From assembly GCA_029237605.1 (NCBI GenBank), contig JAQRGB010000012.1, positions 30,174 through 81,079 of the forward strand: DNA of 50,906 bases, read 5' to 3'. Below the pieces are notes generated by a model that made no database searches, was not told the DNA's origin, and saw only the letters and a program-made list of their open reading frames with translations. Below are positions 20,162 through 30,195 of this stretch, piece after piece. Positions within the stretch are counted from its first letter, which is position 1; each line of letters opens with the position of its first letter. Made by a program: the position numbers and the translations under genes. The DNA is from Candidatus Thiodubiliella sp. (GTDB taxonomy: Bacteria > Pseudomonadota > Gammaproteobacteria > PS1 > Pseudothioglobaceae).

Positions 20162-21539
20162 GGTAGTTTTATTTTTGACAAATCTGGCAGCCCACCACTG
20201 CCTTGCATACCTGTCATTTTTGACATTATCTTTTGCATTTTTCCACTACCCATTTTCTTCATTTGCTTTTGCATTTTATCAAATTGATTGAGCAGTTTAT
20301 TGATATCTTGTGGCGCAGTACCAGAGCCTCTAGCAATGCGATTTTTGCGAGAACCCTTAATGAGTTTGGTGTGAATACGCTCTTTAGGTGTCATGGAATT
20401 AATAATAGCAACCATTTTTTGGTTTCTATAGAAGATATTATTTTATTTTTAACACTCTTAGGTGTTTGCCCCATGCTTGGCATTTTATCCATCAAGGCCT
20501 CCATGCCACCCATTTTATCCATTTGTATGAGTTGATCACGCATGTCTTCCAAATCAAATTGCCCTTTTGCTATTTTATTAGCAGATTTTTCTGCTTTTTT
20601 ACGGTCAATTTTTTGTTCAATTTCTTCAATCAAAGATAAGACATCGCCCATGCCCAATAGACGCGAAACAATTCTATCTGGGTGAAATGGCTCAAGCGCG
20701 TCAACCTTCTCACCCACACCTAGGAACTTAATCGGTTTACCAGTAATATGACGCACTGAAAGTGCTGCGCCACCTCGTGCATCGCCATCAGTTTTAGTTA
20801 AAATAATACCTGTAAGTGGCAATCTATCAGCAAAAGTTTTAGCGATATGTGCCGCGTCTTGGCCAGTCATTGAGTCAACAACAAACAAGGTTTCAATCGG
20901 ATTAACCTTTTTCTGCAAGACCTGTATTTCATCCATCATCTTACTATCAATATGTAATCGGCCTGCAGTATCAACTAAAAGAACATCAAAGAATTGTTTT
21001 TGTGCGTATTTTTTAGCATTAACAACAATATTCGATGGTTTTTCATCAATGTTAGATGGGAAAAATTCCACACCAACTTGCTCTGCCAGTACTTCCAGCT
21101 GTTTAATAGCTGCTGGACGATAAACATCAGCGCTTACTACTAAAACTTTCTTTTTTTCTCTATCTTTTAAATAACGCGCCAACTTGGCAATTGAAGTGGT
21201 TTTACCTGCTCCTTGCAAGCCAGCCACCATCACCACCGCTGGCGGCTGTACCTTAAGATCTAAAGTTTTATTTTCACCACCAATAATATGCGTTAATTCT
21301 GACTCAACTAGTTTAATAAAGGCCTGTGATAAATTCAAACCTTCATTAACTTTTAAACCTATCGCCTTTTCTTGTACCCCGTTAAGAAATACTTTAATAA
21401 CTTCAAGCGCGACATCTGCCTCTAATAAAGCACGACGCACCTCACGAATAACATCTTTAATATTGGATTCAGATAATTTGTTCTTGCCTTGTAAGGCTTT
21501 AAAACTATTGGAAAGTCGATTGCTTAAGCTGTCAAACAT
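20162..21539 (-). CDS. ffh: Signal recognition particle protein Ffh (one frame break; 3' end cut by adapter)
   Basis: The SRP GTPase that binds signal sequences and 4.5S RNA. The NG domain has GLQGAGKTTSIAKLA, DTAGRLHID and TKTDGDARGGAAL. The C-terminal M domain is methionine-rich (FDKMQKQMKKMGSGKMQKIM). The frame breaks at a T-run on the plus strand (20415-20420, one base short) between SIETKK and MVAIINSMTPKERI. Downstream the gene enters the adapter right after LPDLSKIKLP, so only the last few residues and the stop are lost. Because Ffh is essential, the frame break is very probably a sequence error. Confidence 0.94.
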
Positions 21540-21605
21540 TTTTTTAATTTAATAAGATAAGAATATAATATTATAATGACTTGTATTTACCTAACAAAGA
21601 TTATT

Positions 21606-22385
21606 ATGCTTTTATCTTATTTTGCAATTATTGCTTATTTGTTGACTACATTATTGTTGATACATTCTTTTACACAAGAAAACACTCAACACCAAAAAAG
21701 TATTATTTTATTACTTAATTTTGCAATAATAATGCACGCATTAACCTTCATAAACTTTTGGACGACTAATGGTATATTCTTCGGGCTTGCCAATAGCGCT
21801 TCTTTTGTTACTTGGTTAATTGCTATTTTATTACTCATATCATCTATCTCAAAACCGGTACATACACTTGGTATTTTGGTTTATCCAATGGTTGCCTTAT
21901 CACTAATATTCAGTATCTTGTTCCCCGATACTGCTAACAAAACTATCTCTTTAAGCATTGCTTCACATGTATTTTTATCTATTACTGCTTATGCCTTACT
22001 TGCTTTAGCAGTGTGTCAATCTATATTATTAAGAATTCAAGAAAAACATTTGCACAAAAAAAAAATCAACCATTTTATTAATAAACTTCCACCATTACAA
22101 ACTATGGAAAAATTGATGTTTCAAGGTTTACTGGTTGGTTTTTATCTATTAACCTTGTCACTGATTACTGGCTTTATTTTTATCGATGATTTCTTTGCTC
22201 AACACCTTATTCACAAAACAGTGCTTTCATTTGTGGCTTGGGTTATTTTTGCCATGTTAATCTTTGGACACAAAATATTCGGTTGGCGTGGTAAACAAGC
22301 TGTTGCTGCTATACAAATAGGATTTGGTGTATTGCTATTGGCTTATTTCGGTTCTAAATTTGTCTTAGAACGCTTATTGTCTTAA
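21606..22385 (+). CDS. ypjD: Cytochrome c assembly-type membrane protein (CcsA/YpjD family)
   Basis: About 259 residues with around eight transmembrane segments and the cytochrome c assembly (CcsA) fold, related to haem-handling proteins. Candidate haem-ligand histidines are in SHVFLSITAYALLAL and HKTVLSFVAWVIF. It is divergent from ffh, a common arrangement for ypjD in proteobacteria. I use the ATG at 21606 (MLLSYFAIIAYLL); an in-frame ATG at 21576 would add ten residues. Its stop directly abuts that of lepA, convergent. Whether it acts in cytochrome maturation is not established for this subfamily. Confidence 0.8.
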   Translation: MLLSYFAIIAYLLTTLLLIHSFTQENTQHQKSIILLLNFAIIMHALTFINFWTTNGIFFGLANSASFVTWLIAILLLISSISKPVHTLGILVYPMVALSLIFSILFPDTANKTISLSIASHVFLSITAYALLALAVCQSILLRIQEKHLHKKKINHFINKLPPLQTMEKLMFQGLLVGFYLLTLSLITGFIFIDDFFAQHLIHKTVLSFVAWVIFAMLIFGHKIFGWRGKQAVAAIQIGFGVLLLAYFGSKFVLERLLS

Positions 22386-24181
22386 TCAAATATGCAATAC
22401 AGCTAAAAATGCCTCTTGTGGAATATCAACACGCCCTACGCTACGCATACGTTTTTTACCTTTCTTCTGTTTATCCAATAATTTACGTTTACGCGATATA
22501 TCGCCGCCATAACACTTAGCAGTTACATTTTTTCTGAGTGCTTTGACATTAGTTCTAGCAATAATTTTCACTCCAATACAGGCTTGAATAGCAACATCAA
22601 ACATCTGTCTTGGCACTAGTTCTTTCATCTTATCAGCAATTTCCCTGCCCTTACGTACTGAATCTTCACGGTGAATAATTAACGCCAAAGCGTCAACTGG
22701 TTCCTGATTAATCTGAACATCAAGACGAATTAAATCAGCCTCTTGGTAACGCTCAAATTGATAATCCATTGAAGCAAAACCTCGTGATACTGATTTAAGC
22801 CTATCAAAAAAATCAAGTACCACCTCATTGAGTGGTAATTCATATACCATTGATACTTGTTTACCCATGTAAGTTAGACTTTTTTGTACACCTCGTTTTT
22901 CCACACAGAGGGTAATAACATTGCCAACAAATTCATCAGTTACTAAAATATTTGCGATAATAATTGGCTCCCTAAACTCAGAAATAAATTGATTTTCTGG
23001 TATTTTTGACGGACTATCGACAAGCAGTGTATTTCCTTTAGTATCTAAAATTTCATAAACTACGGTTGGTGCGGTGGTGATCAAGTCTAAATCGTATTCA
23101 CGCTCTAAACGTTCTTGAACTATTTCCATATGTAGTAAACCCAAAAAACCAATTCTAAAGCCGAAACCTAGAGCATCAGAATTTTCAGGTTCGTATTGTA
23201 ATGCAGCGTCATTTAGCCTAAGTTTTGCCAAAGCATCGCGAAACTTTTCATAATCCTCACCTGAGATGGGAAACAAACCAGCAAATACACGTGGTTGCAC
23301 TGGCTTAAAGCCTTCTAAAGCCTTGGTTACTGGATTCTTGGCGCCAGTAATAGTATCACCCACAGGAGCGCCGTCAATATTTTTAATACTAGCGATTAAA
23401 AAACCTACTTCTCCAGCTTTTAGACATTCAGTTTTGATACGTTTAGGAGTAAACACACCAACTTCATCCACTAAATATTCTTTGCCATTTGAGAATATTT
23501 TAATCTTATCTTTTGGTTTAATTTCACCATCAACTACACGGATAAGAGAAACAACACCTAAATAATTATCAAACCAAGAGTCGATAATTAATGCTTTGAT
23601 TGCTGCATCAACATTGCCTTTTGGTGCAGGGATTTTTTCAACAATTTGTTCTAAAATATCTTCTATACCAATACCAGATTTAGCGCTAGCATGAACTGCA
23701 TCATGCGCTTCAACGCCAATCACATCTTCAATTTCATCCACCACTCTATCAGGATCTGCCGCTGGTAAATCAATTTTATTTAGTACTGTTACCACTTCCA
23801 AACCTTGCTCAATAGCAGTATAACAATTTGCTACCGTTTGTGCTTCTACCCCTTGCGAAGCATCAACAATTAATAGCGCTCCCTCACAAGCAGAAAGTGA
23901 GCGTGATACTTCATAAGAAAAGTCCACATGCCCTGGTGTATCGATAAAATTTAACTGGTATGTTTTGCCATTTTTGGCATTATAGTCCAGCGTTACACTT
24001 TGTGATTTAATAGTAATGCCACGCTCTTTTTCAATATCCATTGAGTCAAGTAAAGTCGGAGGCCAAGCGGTCTTAGGAAGACAATTTCTCTATCACTCAA
24101 ACCACCGCAAAACTGAATAAAACGATCAGCAATAGTTGATTTCCCATGATCAATATGGGCAATAATTGAAAAATTACGGAT
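22386..24181 (-). CDS. lepA: Elongation factor 4 (LepA) (start and N-terminal region damaged by two adapters)
   Basis: A ribosome-associated GTPase. The uninterrupted part covers [15 protein letters not shown] onward, with G3 DTPGHVDF and G4 [11 protein letters not shown], and a C-terminal LepA-specific domain ([20 protein letters not shown]). Upstream, codons for [20 protein letters not shown] (G1) and FCGGLSD lie between the adapters at 24053-24084 and 24182-24197. The native start (probably ATG plus one or two codons) is replaced by the second adapter, and about six residues before LDSMD by the first. The frame ends at 22386, convergent with ypjD. Confidence 0.94.
24053..24084 (+). other. 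MGI/DNBSEQ read-1 adapter, full length, inside lepA
   Basis: A perfect 32-base copy (AAGTCGGAGGCCAAGC through AGGAAGACAA). It separates the P-loop segment of LepA from the rest. Confidence 0.98.
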
Positions 24182-24197
24182 GCTTGGCCTCCGACTT
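24182..24197 (-). other. Partial MGI/DNBSEQ read-1 adapter at the lepA start
   Basis: Sixteen bases GCTTGGCCTCCGACTT, reverse complement of the adapter start. It replaces the lepA start codon and abuts the short spacer before bcp. Confidence 0.93.
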
Positions 24198-24237
24198 TAT
24201 GATAAAATAGATAATTTAAGCGCATTATTATACAGTT

Positions 24238-24687
24238 ATGAATAAAGTTCAACCAACTACCTGCCAAGCCACAAATAATTTAAAAATCAGTATTCCTGAT
24301 ACTAATGGGCACAATATAGTTTTGTATTTCTACCCAAAAGATGCTACACCTGGTTGTACTACTGAAGGTCAAGATTTTCGTGATAACCATCAAGCATTTT
24401 TAGATGCAAATACAGTAGTTTACGGTGTCTCGAAAGACACTTTAGCCAAGCATGAAAAATTCAAAGCTAAGCAAAAATTCCCCTTTGAACTCATCGCTGA
24501 TGTTGATGGTGACTTATGCGAAACATTTAATGTGTGGCAACTAAAGAAATTTATGGGGCGCGAATATATGGGCATTGTCCGCTCTACCTTTATCATTAAC
24601 ATAGATGGTAATATCCTCAAACAATGGGATAAAGTAAGGGTCAAAGGTCATGCTGAAGAGGTTCTAAAGGCGGTGCAAATATTATGA
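24238..24687 (+). CDS. bcp: Thiol peroxidase of the Bcp/PrxQ family, 1-Cys type
   Basis: Reduces hydrogen peroxide and organic peroxides using thioredoxin or glutaredoxin electrons. The peroxidatic Cys40 is in YPKDATPGCTTEG. The resolving cysteine usually five residues later is Gln45 here, so this is a 1-Cys form needing an external thiol. Other family features are present (VVYGVSKDTLAKHEKFK, GIVRSTFIINIDG). Its stop overlaps ubiG by 4 bases. It is divergent from lepA, whose upstream region has been partly replaced by adapter. Confidence 0.9.
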   Translation: MNKVQPTTCQATNNLKISIPDTNGHNIVLYFYPKDATPGCTTEGQDFRDNHQAFLDANTVVYGVSKDTLAKHEKFKAKQKFPFELIADVDGDLCETFNVWQLKKFMGREYMGIVRSTFIINIDGNILKQWDKVRVKGHAEEVLKAVQIL

Positions 24688-25382
24688 ATAACGTAGACTT
24701 TAATGAAGTTAATAAATTTTCTGCTTTAGCATCACGCTGGTGGGATAAAAACTCTGAATTTAAGCCATTGCACGAGATTAATCCACTTAGACTAAACTAC
24801 ATTAAAGAAAAATGTGGTGGCTCGTTGAATGGCAAAAAAATTCTTGATGTCGGTTGTGGTGGTGGTATTTTGACAGAGTCCCTTGCTTTAGAAGGTGCAA
24901 TTGTTACTGGTATTGACATAGCAGAATCTAGTCTGGAAGTAGCAAAACTCCACCTTCTTGAATCTGGCTTAGATATTAACTATCAAAAAATCCTCATAGA
25001 GGATTTCGCCAAAGAGAATACCCAAACTTTTGATATTGTTACTTGCTTAGAAATGCTAGAGCATGTGCCTGACCCAAGCTCAATCATCAATGCCTGCGCT
25101 AAACTAGTCAAAACTGATGGGCAAGTATTTTGTTCAACCATTAACCGTAATACGAAATCCTACTTATTTGCTATTATTGGTGCAGAATACATCCTTAAAC
25201 TTTTGCCACAAGGCACCCATAATTGGGATAAATTTATCCAACCATCTGAGATGGATGGATGGGCAAGAAACTCAGGATTATCACTCAAAAATATAATTGG
25301 CATGACTTACAATCCATTCACTAAAACTTATAAATTAGAAGATGATGTTAATGTAAATTATATTTGTTATTTTCAAAAATGA
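24684..25382 (+). CDS. ubiG: Ubiquinone biosynthesis O-methyltransferase
   Basis: SAM-dependent enzyme that performs both O-methylations in ubiquinone synthesis. The 232-residue length is normal. The N-terminal FNEVNKFSALASRWWDKNSE and the HEINPLRLNYI region are UbiG hallmarks. SAM motif I is DVGCGGGILTESLA, and the post-motif CLEMLEHVPDP is typical. Membrane-associating segment KSYLFAIIGAEYILKLLPQG follows. It overlaps bcp by 4 bases. Confidence 0.93.
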   Translation: MNNVDFNEVNKFSALASRWWDKNSEFKPLHEINPLRLNYIKEKCGGSLNGKKILDVGCGGGILTESLALEGAIVTGIDIAESSLEVAKLHLLESGLDINYQKILIEDFAKENTQTFDIVTCLEMLEHVPDPSSIINACAKLVKTDGQVFCSTINRNTKSYLFAIIGAEYILKLLPQGTHNWDKFIQPSEMDGWARNSGLSLKNIIGMTYNPFTKTYKLEDDVNVNYICYFQK

Positions 25383-25807
25383 AAAGATCTATTTTAGAAA
25401 ACACTCAAAAATTAAAAAATTTATTTTAAAATACCGCTTTTTCTCTTTATGCATAGGTATTATTGTAAGTATAATTCTAATTAAATACTTACTATTTCTC
25501 TATATGTTAATTAATTATAGGCGATAACTGTAAGCCATCATCAATCAATTTTTACTTATGGCATTAATAGCACTACCAACTACTACTATATTATGGTTTT
25601 ACGGACTCATGATACTCGTGAAAATATCCATCAAAATAACTTATTTAATGCTTTAAAAATACTCACTGATGATATGCTTATTCGTCGCGGAATAGCAATA
25701 CAAAGACTAATTAATTTAATAAAAAAGTACCTGAGTATAAAGAATATGTGAAACTAGCCTTTATCAAAGTATTAAAAAGTTTTTCAAAAAAAAACAGGAA
25801 GCTTTAA
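25380..25807 (+). pseudogene. Decayed membrane-protein gene
   Basis: Coding-like pieces in successive frames: MKRSILENTQKLKNLF overlapping the ubiG stop, a hydrophobic helix (SLCIGIIVSIILIKYLLFLY), then TRENIHQNNLFNALKILTDD and MLIRRGIAIQRLINLIKK, and after one more shift PEYKEYVKLAFIKVLKSF to a TAA at 25805. The membrane helices plus the RRGIAIQRL segment faintly resemble the N-terminal part of membrane-anchored pentapeptide-repeat proteins, but no repeats are present. Several frame changes and stops suggest real decay rather than one error. Confidence 0.4.
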
Positions 25808-25870
25808 TCTAGAAAAAATTGACATGAATAAAATTGACTAAAACAAAAAGACTCTTAGTAACTTAACAAA

Positions 25871-26176
25871 ATGAAAAAAATATTATTCGCTTTATTTTTA
25901 ACAATAAGTTTAGCAATTAATGCCTTGTCTCCTAATGAAATGCTAGTGATCATCGGTGCGGTGAAATACTATAATGAAAACTGTAATGGGTTAAATCCAA
26001 GGGGAGTGATAAGAATGAATAAAGGTTTAAAGAGATTTAAGATGCACAAAACACCTGTTCATATCTTAGAGAGAAATTCAATTGTTATTTCAGGTTATAA
26101 AATAGCAGAAAAATTTGGCTGCAATGGTACGAAACATGAAGCTTATAAAGCAGGGTTTGGGCAATATATTAATTAA
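25871..26176 (+). CDS. Small exported protein, unknown family
   Basis: A 101-residue protein with a signal peptide (MKKILFALFLTISLAINAL). The mature part is basic, with two cysteines (in YYNENCNGLNP and EKFGCNGTKHE) that could form a disulfide; a CNG tripeptide occurs at both. There is no lipobox. I do not recognise it. It lies between a decayed gene and acpS on the opposite strand, with no obvious operon partner. Confidence 0.6.
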   Translation: MKKILFALFLTISLAINALSPNEMLVIIGAVKYYNENCNGLNPRGVIRMNKGLKRFKMHKTPVHILERNSIVISGYKIAEKFGCNGTKHEAYKAGFGQYIN

Positions 26177-26261
26177 CAATTCACCTTGTAAAAAAATACT
26201 TGCTTAGCCTAGGTTTTATATTGAGTGAGAATTTACTGCCACAATCCTCTAACAACTTATA

Positions 26262-26652
26262 TTATGCTTCACCAAGTTCTAAGACAACAAACGCCACAGC
26301 ATTATATTTTTCATCAGAAAGACTAAGATACGCCTGTTTAATATTCTTATCGACTAAATACAGACGGAGTTTCTCACTAGGAATAAAATATGGCTTACCA
26401 TTCTCATTATTTCTAATACAAGTCGGATCGTTGAAAACTAACAATCTTACCAATGCCTGTACCTAAAGCCTTAGCAAAAGCTTCTTTAGCGGCAAATCGT
26501 TTGGCACAATATGCAGTGCTATCACCTTTATTGGAAAATAAAGCCTGTTCATGTTCGGATAATACACGTCGAATAAAACCATCTTTATTTTTATTTAGAA
26601 TATGCTCAACACGCTCAATATTGACAATATCTGCTCCCACTCCGTAAATCAT
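26262..26652 (-). CDS. acpS: Holo-acyl-carrier-protein synthase (broken by adapter remnant)
   Basis: Transfers 4'-phosphopantetheine from CoA to ACP. The N-terminal [16 protein letters not shown] carries the metal-binding Asp, and [18 protein letters not shown] is the second signature. After SFQ the frame meets an 11-base adapter remnant at 26420-26430, then resumes as [19 protein letters not shown] to VVLELGEA and the stop at 26262. About 125 residues when repaired, normal for AcpS. It follows pdxJ, as in the conserved rnc-era-recO-pdxJ-acpS operon. Confidence 0.92.
26420..26430 (+). other. Short MGI/DNBSEQ read-2 adapter remnant inside acpS
   Basis: Eleven bases AAGTCGGATCG match the adapter start and break acpS exactly there. 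On its own the match is short, but its position at a frame break and the many longer copies make an adapter origin likely. Confidence 0.8.
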
Positions 26653-27392
26653 GTTCTAGCCTTTGTAATTAATGTTTTAATTTCTTTAACAGATTGCTCT
26701 AAACCTACAAACACCGCTCTAGCAATAATTGAATGACCAATATTAAGCTCAACAATTTCAGGTAATTGAGCAATTGATCTGGTATTTCCCATGGTTAATC
26801 CATGACCTGCATTAACCTGCAAGCCAATTGAATGTGCATAAGTTGCAATATTTTTAATACGTTCAAATTCAGCTTTTTGTTCATCTCCTGTTGTATCTGC
26901 GTAATGCCCAGTATGCAGTTCAATAACTGGCACGCCACACTGATTAGCAGCATCAATTTGATCTTTCCTTGGCTCACAGAACGACATGGCTACGATCCGA
27001 CTTGATACCACAATATTAGATGCTTTGAGTTGTGCACAAACATCTGTCATTCTTGGAATTTGACTAGCAACATCTAGCCCACCCTCGGTGGTAAGTTCCT
27101 CACGCTTTTCTGGTACTAAGCAACAATCTTGCGGTCTGATTTTACTAGCAATGGCGATCATCTCATCGGTGCTTGCCATTTCTAAATTCATTTTAGTTGA
27201 GAGTTGCTCACGTAGAATTTCCACATCACTGTCTTGAATATGGCGTCTGTCTTCACGTAAGTGTAAAGTAATACTGTCTGCACCTGATTTCTCACATAGT
27301 AACGCACCATCTACTGGTGACGGATATTTTGTATTTCTAGCCTGCCTAATCGTAGCTATGTGGTCAATATTAACCCCTAAATAAATACTCAT
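26649..27392 (-). CDS. pdxJ: Pyridoxine 5'-phosphate synthase (carries adapter-coded residues)
   Basis: Last step of DXP-dependent vitamin B6 synthesis, condensing aminoacetone phosphate with deoxyxylulose phosphate. Clear features are [52 protein letters not shown] and [11 protein letters not shown]. Between NIVVS and KDQIDAANQ, where the family has a segment like LFIDP, the frame instead encodes [12 protein letters not shown] from the adapter at 26966-27003. The frame stays open by chance, so automated annotation will report an intact but chimeric protein. It overlaps acpS by 4 bases. Confidence 0.95.
   Translation of the reverse strand: MSIYLGVNIDHIATIRQARNTKYPSPVDGALLCEKSGADSITLHLREDRRHIQDSDVEILREQLSTKMNLEMASTDEMIAIASKIRPQDCCLVPEKREELTTEGGLDVASQIPRMTDVCAQLKASNIVVSSRIVAMSFCEPRKDQIDAANQCGVPVIELHTGHYADTTGDEQKAEFERIKNIATYAHSIGLQVNAGHGLTMGNTRSIAQLPEIVELNIGHSIIARAVFVGLEQSVKEIKTLITKART
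26966..27003 (-). other. MGI/DNBSEQ read-2 adapter (38 bases) inside pdxJ
   Basis: Reverse complement of the MGI reverse adapter, from TCCTTGGCTCACAGAACG to ATCCGACTT. It replaces a conserved segment of PdxJ without closing the frame. Confidence 0.97.
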
Positions 27393-27398
27393 TTTCCC

Positions 27399-28088
27399 CT
27401 ACTTGTTAAAAAATAAAGAACGACTTTGCAAAGGCTTATTGCCAAGTAGTATTTGTAATCTCGTTCTATTCAAATTTCTACACATTTTTAATTGCTCGAC
27501 ATCTGGTACATCTGATACATCTTCTGATAACATCAATTGGATTGTTTTTCCTAATATTTTACCTGTATCGCTACGCACAAAACCAAATTGAAGCTTATGC
27601 TTGTAATAAACCTCTTGCACAATTTCATCACCATTTACATCACTCTCTAAATCATATCCATAACCCAATTCAGACAATAGATTATTTTCAAATAATCTAA
27701 GTGACCAGTATCTTGCTTGTTGTTCTAATTTGGTAATCTGGCTGATGAACTTTTTGTAAACATCAAACAATGTAGTATGTGGGTCTTGTTCTTGCAATAA
27801 TCTAGAAATTAACTCATTTACATACATTCCTAATATCAATATTTCTCCTTGTAGGTTTCTTGACTGATCATCCGCCTCCCAAGTCGTCAACGACTTAAGC
27901 TCGCCTCTACCAGAAAAAGATATTTTCATATGTTGAAATATTTGTAAAGGTGTTTTCGACTTGCGTGAACCTAGTCCAACTAGACGAATCTTACCATGCT
28001 CTTGAGTAAAAAAATCTAACAATAAAGAAGAGCCCTTAAACGCCCTACGGTGAATCAAAAAAGCTGGGGTTAAATCAATTTTAGTCAT
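27399..28088 (-). CDS. recO: DNA repair protein RecO
   Basis: A recombination mediator that helps load RecA with RecR and anneals SSB-coated strands. The N-terminal OB-fold is visible (AFLIHRRAFKGSSLLLDFFT, HGKIRLVGLGSRK). The C-terminal helical domain includes LLSELGYGYDLESD. Length (229) is normal. There is no zinc finger, as in gammaproteobacterial RecO. It is 6 bases upstream of pdxJ and co-oriented with era, but a 342-base non-coding gap separates it from era. No break is seen. Confidence 0.92.
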   Translation of the reverse strand: MTKIDLTPAFLIHRRAFKGSSLLLDFFTQEHGKIRLVGLGSRKSKTPLQIFQHMKISFSGRGELKSLTTWEADDQSRNLQGEILILGMYVNELISRLLQEQDPHTTLFDVYKKFISQITKLEQQARYWSLRLFENNLLSELGYGYDLESDVNGDEIVQEVYYKHKLQFGFVRSDTGKILGKTIQLMLSEDVSDVPDVEQLKMCRNLNRTRLQILLGNKPLQSRSLFFNK

Positions 28089-28430
28089 AATTAACTACCA
28101 AACATTCTACCTATAGTCCCTTAATTTTAACTAAAAATCTATAAAATTCTAACTTCCTAAATTTGTTGTCTATTTTTTCAGCAATAATAAAACTAAATAT
28201 TGAATTTTTAATATTACTCATTTTTTTAAATTTTGCAAAATTAACTAACTGCCATTCGATCTAAAATTATAAAAATTTCTTGAAAAATTTAACATACTTA
28301 TTTATATTTTTAAGATTTACATTCTTTAATGATTGCTTATTGCTTATAACCAAAGATATTCACATAATACTAGAAGTACATTCTCCTCATCTATATTTAC
28401 TACATTTAGTCAAATTGACTCAATTAGTAA
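28089..28430. other. Non-coding gap inside the rnc-era-recO cluster
   Basis: No supported gene on either strand. In most relatives era and recO are tightly spaced, so this gap is unusual. The AT-rich sequence has no hairpin with a T-run that I can support and no adapter. A 68-codon plus-strand frame (28280-28486) runs into era on the opposite strand and looks like chance. Confidence 0.55.
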
Positions 28431-29315
28431 TTAATCATACCCTAATGAGGCAAGTAAGCGCTTATCATCATTCCAGCCTTGTTTAACTTTAACCCAAAGC
28501 TGCAAAAATACTTTACGCTGCAAAAAACCCTCAATACTTTTGCGAGATTCGGTACCAATAAGCTTCAGCATTTCACCTTTATTGCCGATAACGATGCTTT
28601 TTTGTGAGACTTTATCGACAAAAATTTTAGCAGCAATTCTTTGCATCTCACCGTCCAGTTCGTATTGCTCAACTTCAACAGTAAGGTCATAAGGTAATTC
28701 ATCTGTCAAATGACGCATTAGTTTTTCACGAATAAATTCAGCAACAATAAATTTTTCACTTCTATCAGTCACATAATCTGAATCAAAAATATTATCTTGC
28801 TCTGGTAAGTATTCTAGAATTAATGCACGTAGTGTTTTAGTATCACGCTTATTAAATGCTGAAAGTGGAAATAAATCATCAGGTTGATATTTTTCTCCAA
28901 TTTCTTCTAAAAAAGGCAAAATTACCTTTTTGTCTTTGAACTTATCAAGCTTATTTACGCAAAGTATGACTGGCACTTGTGTTTTTGATACATGCTCTAA
29001 AACGCGCGCATCTTCTTTAGTCCATTTTCCTACTTCAACTATCCACAAAATAATATTAACATCACTAATACTAGAGCTAGCGGCCCTATTCATATAAGCA
29101 TTAATGGCTTTAGTATTGCCAATATGCATGCCAGGTGTATCAATAAATACCATTTGATAATCATCAGTAGTGTCAATGGCATGAATACGATGGCGTGTAG
29201 TTTGTGGTCTGTGTGAGGTAATAGAAAGTTTTTGACCGATAAGTTCATTAATTAAAGTCGATTTACCTACATTTGGACGACCTATAACTGCAATAAACCC
29301 TGCTTTATGTTTCAT
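28431..29315 (-). CDS. era: GTPase Era
   Basis: A 30S assembly GTPase that binds 16S rRNA. G1 GRPNVGKST is at residues 12-20, G3 DTPGMH near 60, and G4 NKLDKFKD in the middle. The C-terminal KH domain has KSIVIGNKGEMLKLIG. It ends with VKVKQGWNDDKRLLASLGY, a typical Era tail. Its start overlaps the rnc stop by 4 bases. Length (294) is normal. Confidence 0.95.
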   Translation of the reverse strand: MKHKAGFIAVIGRPNVGKSTLINELIGQKLSITSHRPQTTRHRIHAIDTTDDYQMVFIDTPGMHIGNTKAINAYMNRAASSSISDVNIILWIVEVGKWTKEDARVLEHVSKTQVPVILCVNKLDKFKDKKVILPFLEEIGEKYQPDDLFPLSAFNKRDTKTLRALILEYLPEQDNIFDSDYVTDRSEKFIVAEFIREKLMRHLTDELPYDLTVEVEQYELDGEMQRIAAKIFVDKVSQKSIVIGNKGEMLKLIGTESRKSIEGFLQRKVFLQLWVKVKQGWNDDKRLLASLGYD

Positions 29316-29977
29316 GTATTATTTAGTTTATCTAACAAAACTTCAGCACACATTTGTTCCGCTCTCTTGATACTTTCAGCTTCTTGTTGGATTTGTATTG
29401 ATTGATTTTTTAAAAAACAATTAACCGTAAATCTTGCATTATGATCTTTACCCGTAGTTTTGATTAATTCGTATTGTGGCAATACCTGCTTAAACTTTTG
29501 CAAGCGCTCTTGTAACTGCGTCTTAAAATCTTTTAATGTATCATTTTGGTTGATAGCATCTATATATTCTTTAAACAAATCCAAAATTACTGTATTAACA
29601 GTATCAAAACCTGCTTCCAAAAAAATAGCACCTAAGATTGACTCTACTGCATCAGATTGAATAGATTTTCGATTATGTCCACCACTTTTTAATTCACCAG
29701 AACCCAAAATCAATAAATCTGATAATTCAAGGTTAGCTGCAATCAATGACAGCGTTTGCCCTCTAACAACATAAGACTTAAATCGAGACAATTTACCCTC
29801 AGCAATACTTGGAAAACGCTTATACAACTCATAAGAAATCACCACACCTAATATACTATCACCTAAAAACTCTAAACGTTCGTTATTATTTTTACCTATG
29901 CTGCGATGCGTTAATGCCTGCTTCAACAGAGCAATATCTTTAAATTTATAATTAATTCTTTTCTGTAATTTATCCAC
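29312..29977 (-). CDS. rnc: Ribonuclease III
   Basis: Cleaves double-stranded RNA in rRNA and mRNA processing. The catalytic signature NERLEFLGDSILGVVISYEL is at about residues 32-51, with the second metal-binding region SDAVESILGAIFLEAG. The C-terminal dsRNA-binding domain starts near residue 155 (DFKTQLQERLQKFKQ). Length (221) is normal. It heads the minus-strand rnc-era-recO-pdxJ-acpS run; lepB, which often precedes rnc, is at 38 kb instead. Confidence 0.95.
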   Translation of the reverse strand: MDKLQKRINYKFKDIALLKQALTHRSIGKNNNERLEFLGDSILGVVISYELYKRFPSIAEGKLSRFKSYVVRGQTLSLIAANLELSDLLILGSGELKSGGHNRKSIQSDAVESILGAIFLEAGFDTVNTVILDLFKEYIDAINQNDTLKDFKTQLQERLQKFKQVLPQYELIKTTGKDHNARFTVNCFLKNQSIQIQQEAESIKRAEQMCAEVLLDKLNNT

Positions 29978-30195
29978 TATCTAAATCCAAACATGAAAAA
30001 TATTCTTTCTCAACACTTCTAATAAATATAAATCATCATAACTTTTTATTCAATCAACATTCACAAAAAATAACCTATTAATAACTAAGTTTTTTTTACA
30101 AATGCAGAAATAATTATAAATTATACTATCTTTGCGCTTTTTAGACTGGGATTTAGACTTTATAATGAATGTTATTATAAAAATCTTATTTCACT

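Noticed and set aside
28280-28486. 68-codon plus-strand frame between recO and era
   Set aside because: It runs into era antisense, lacks a ribosome binding site and has low-complexity composition.
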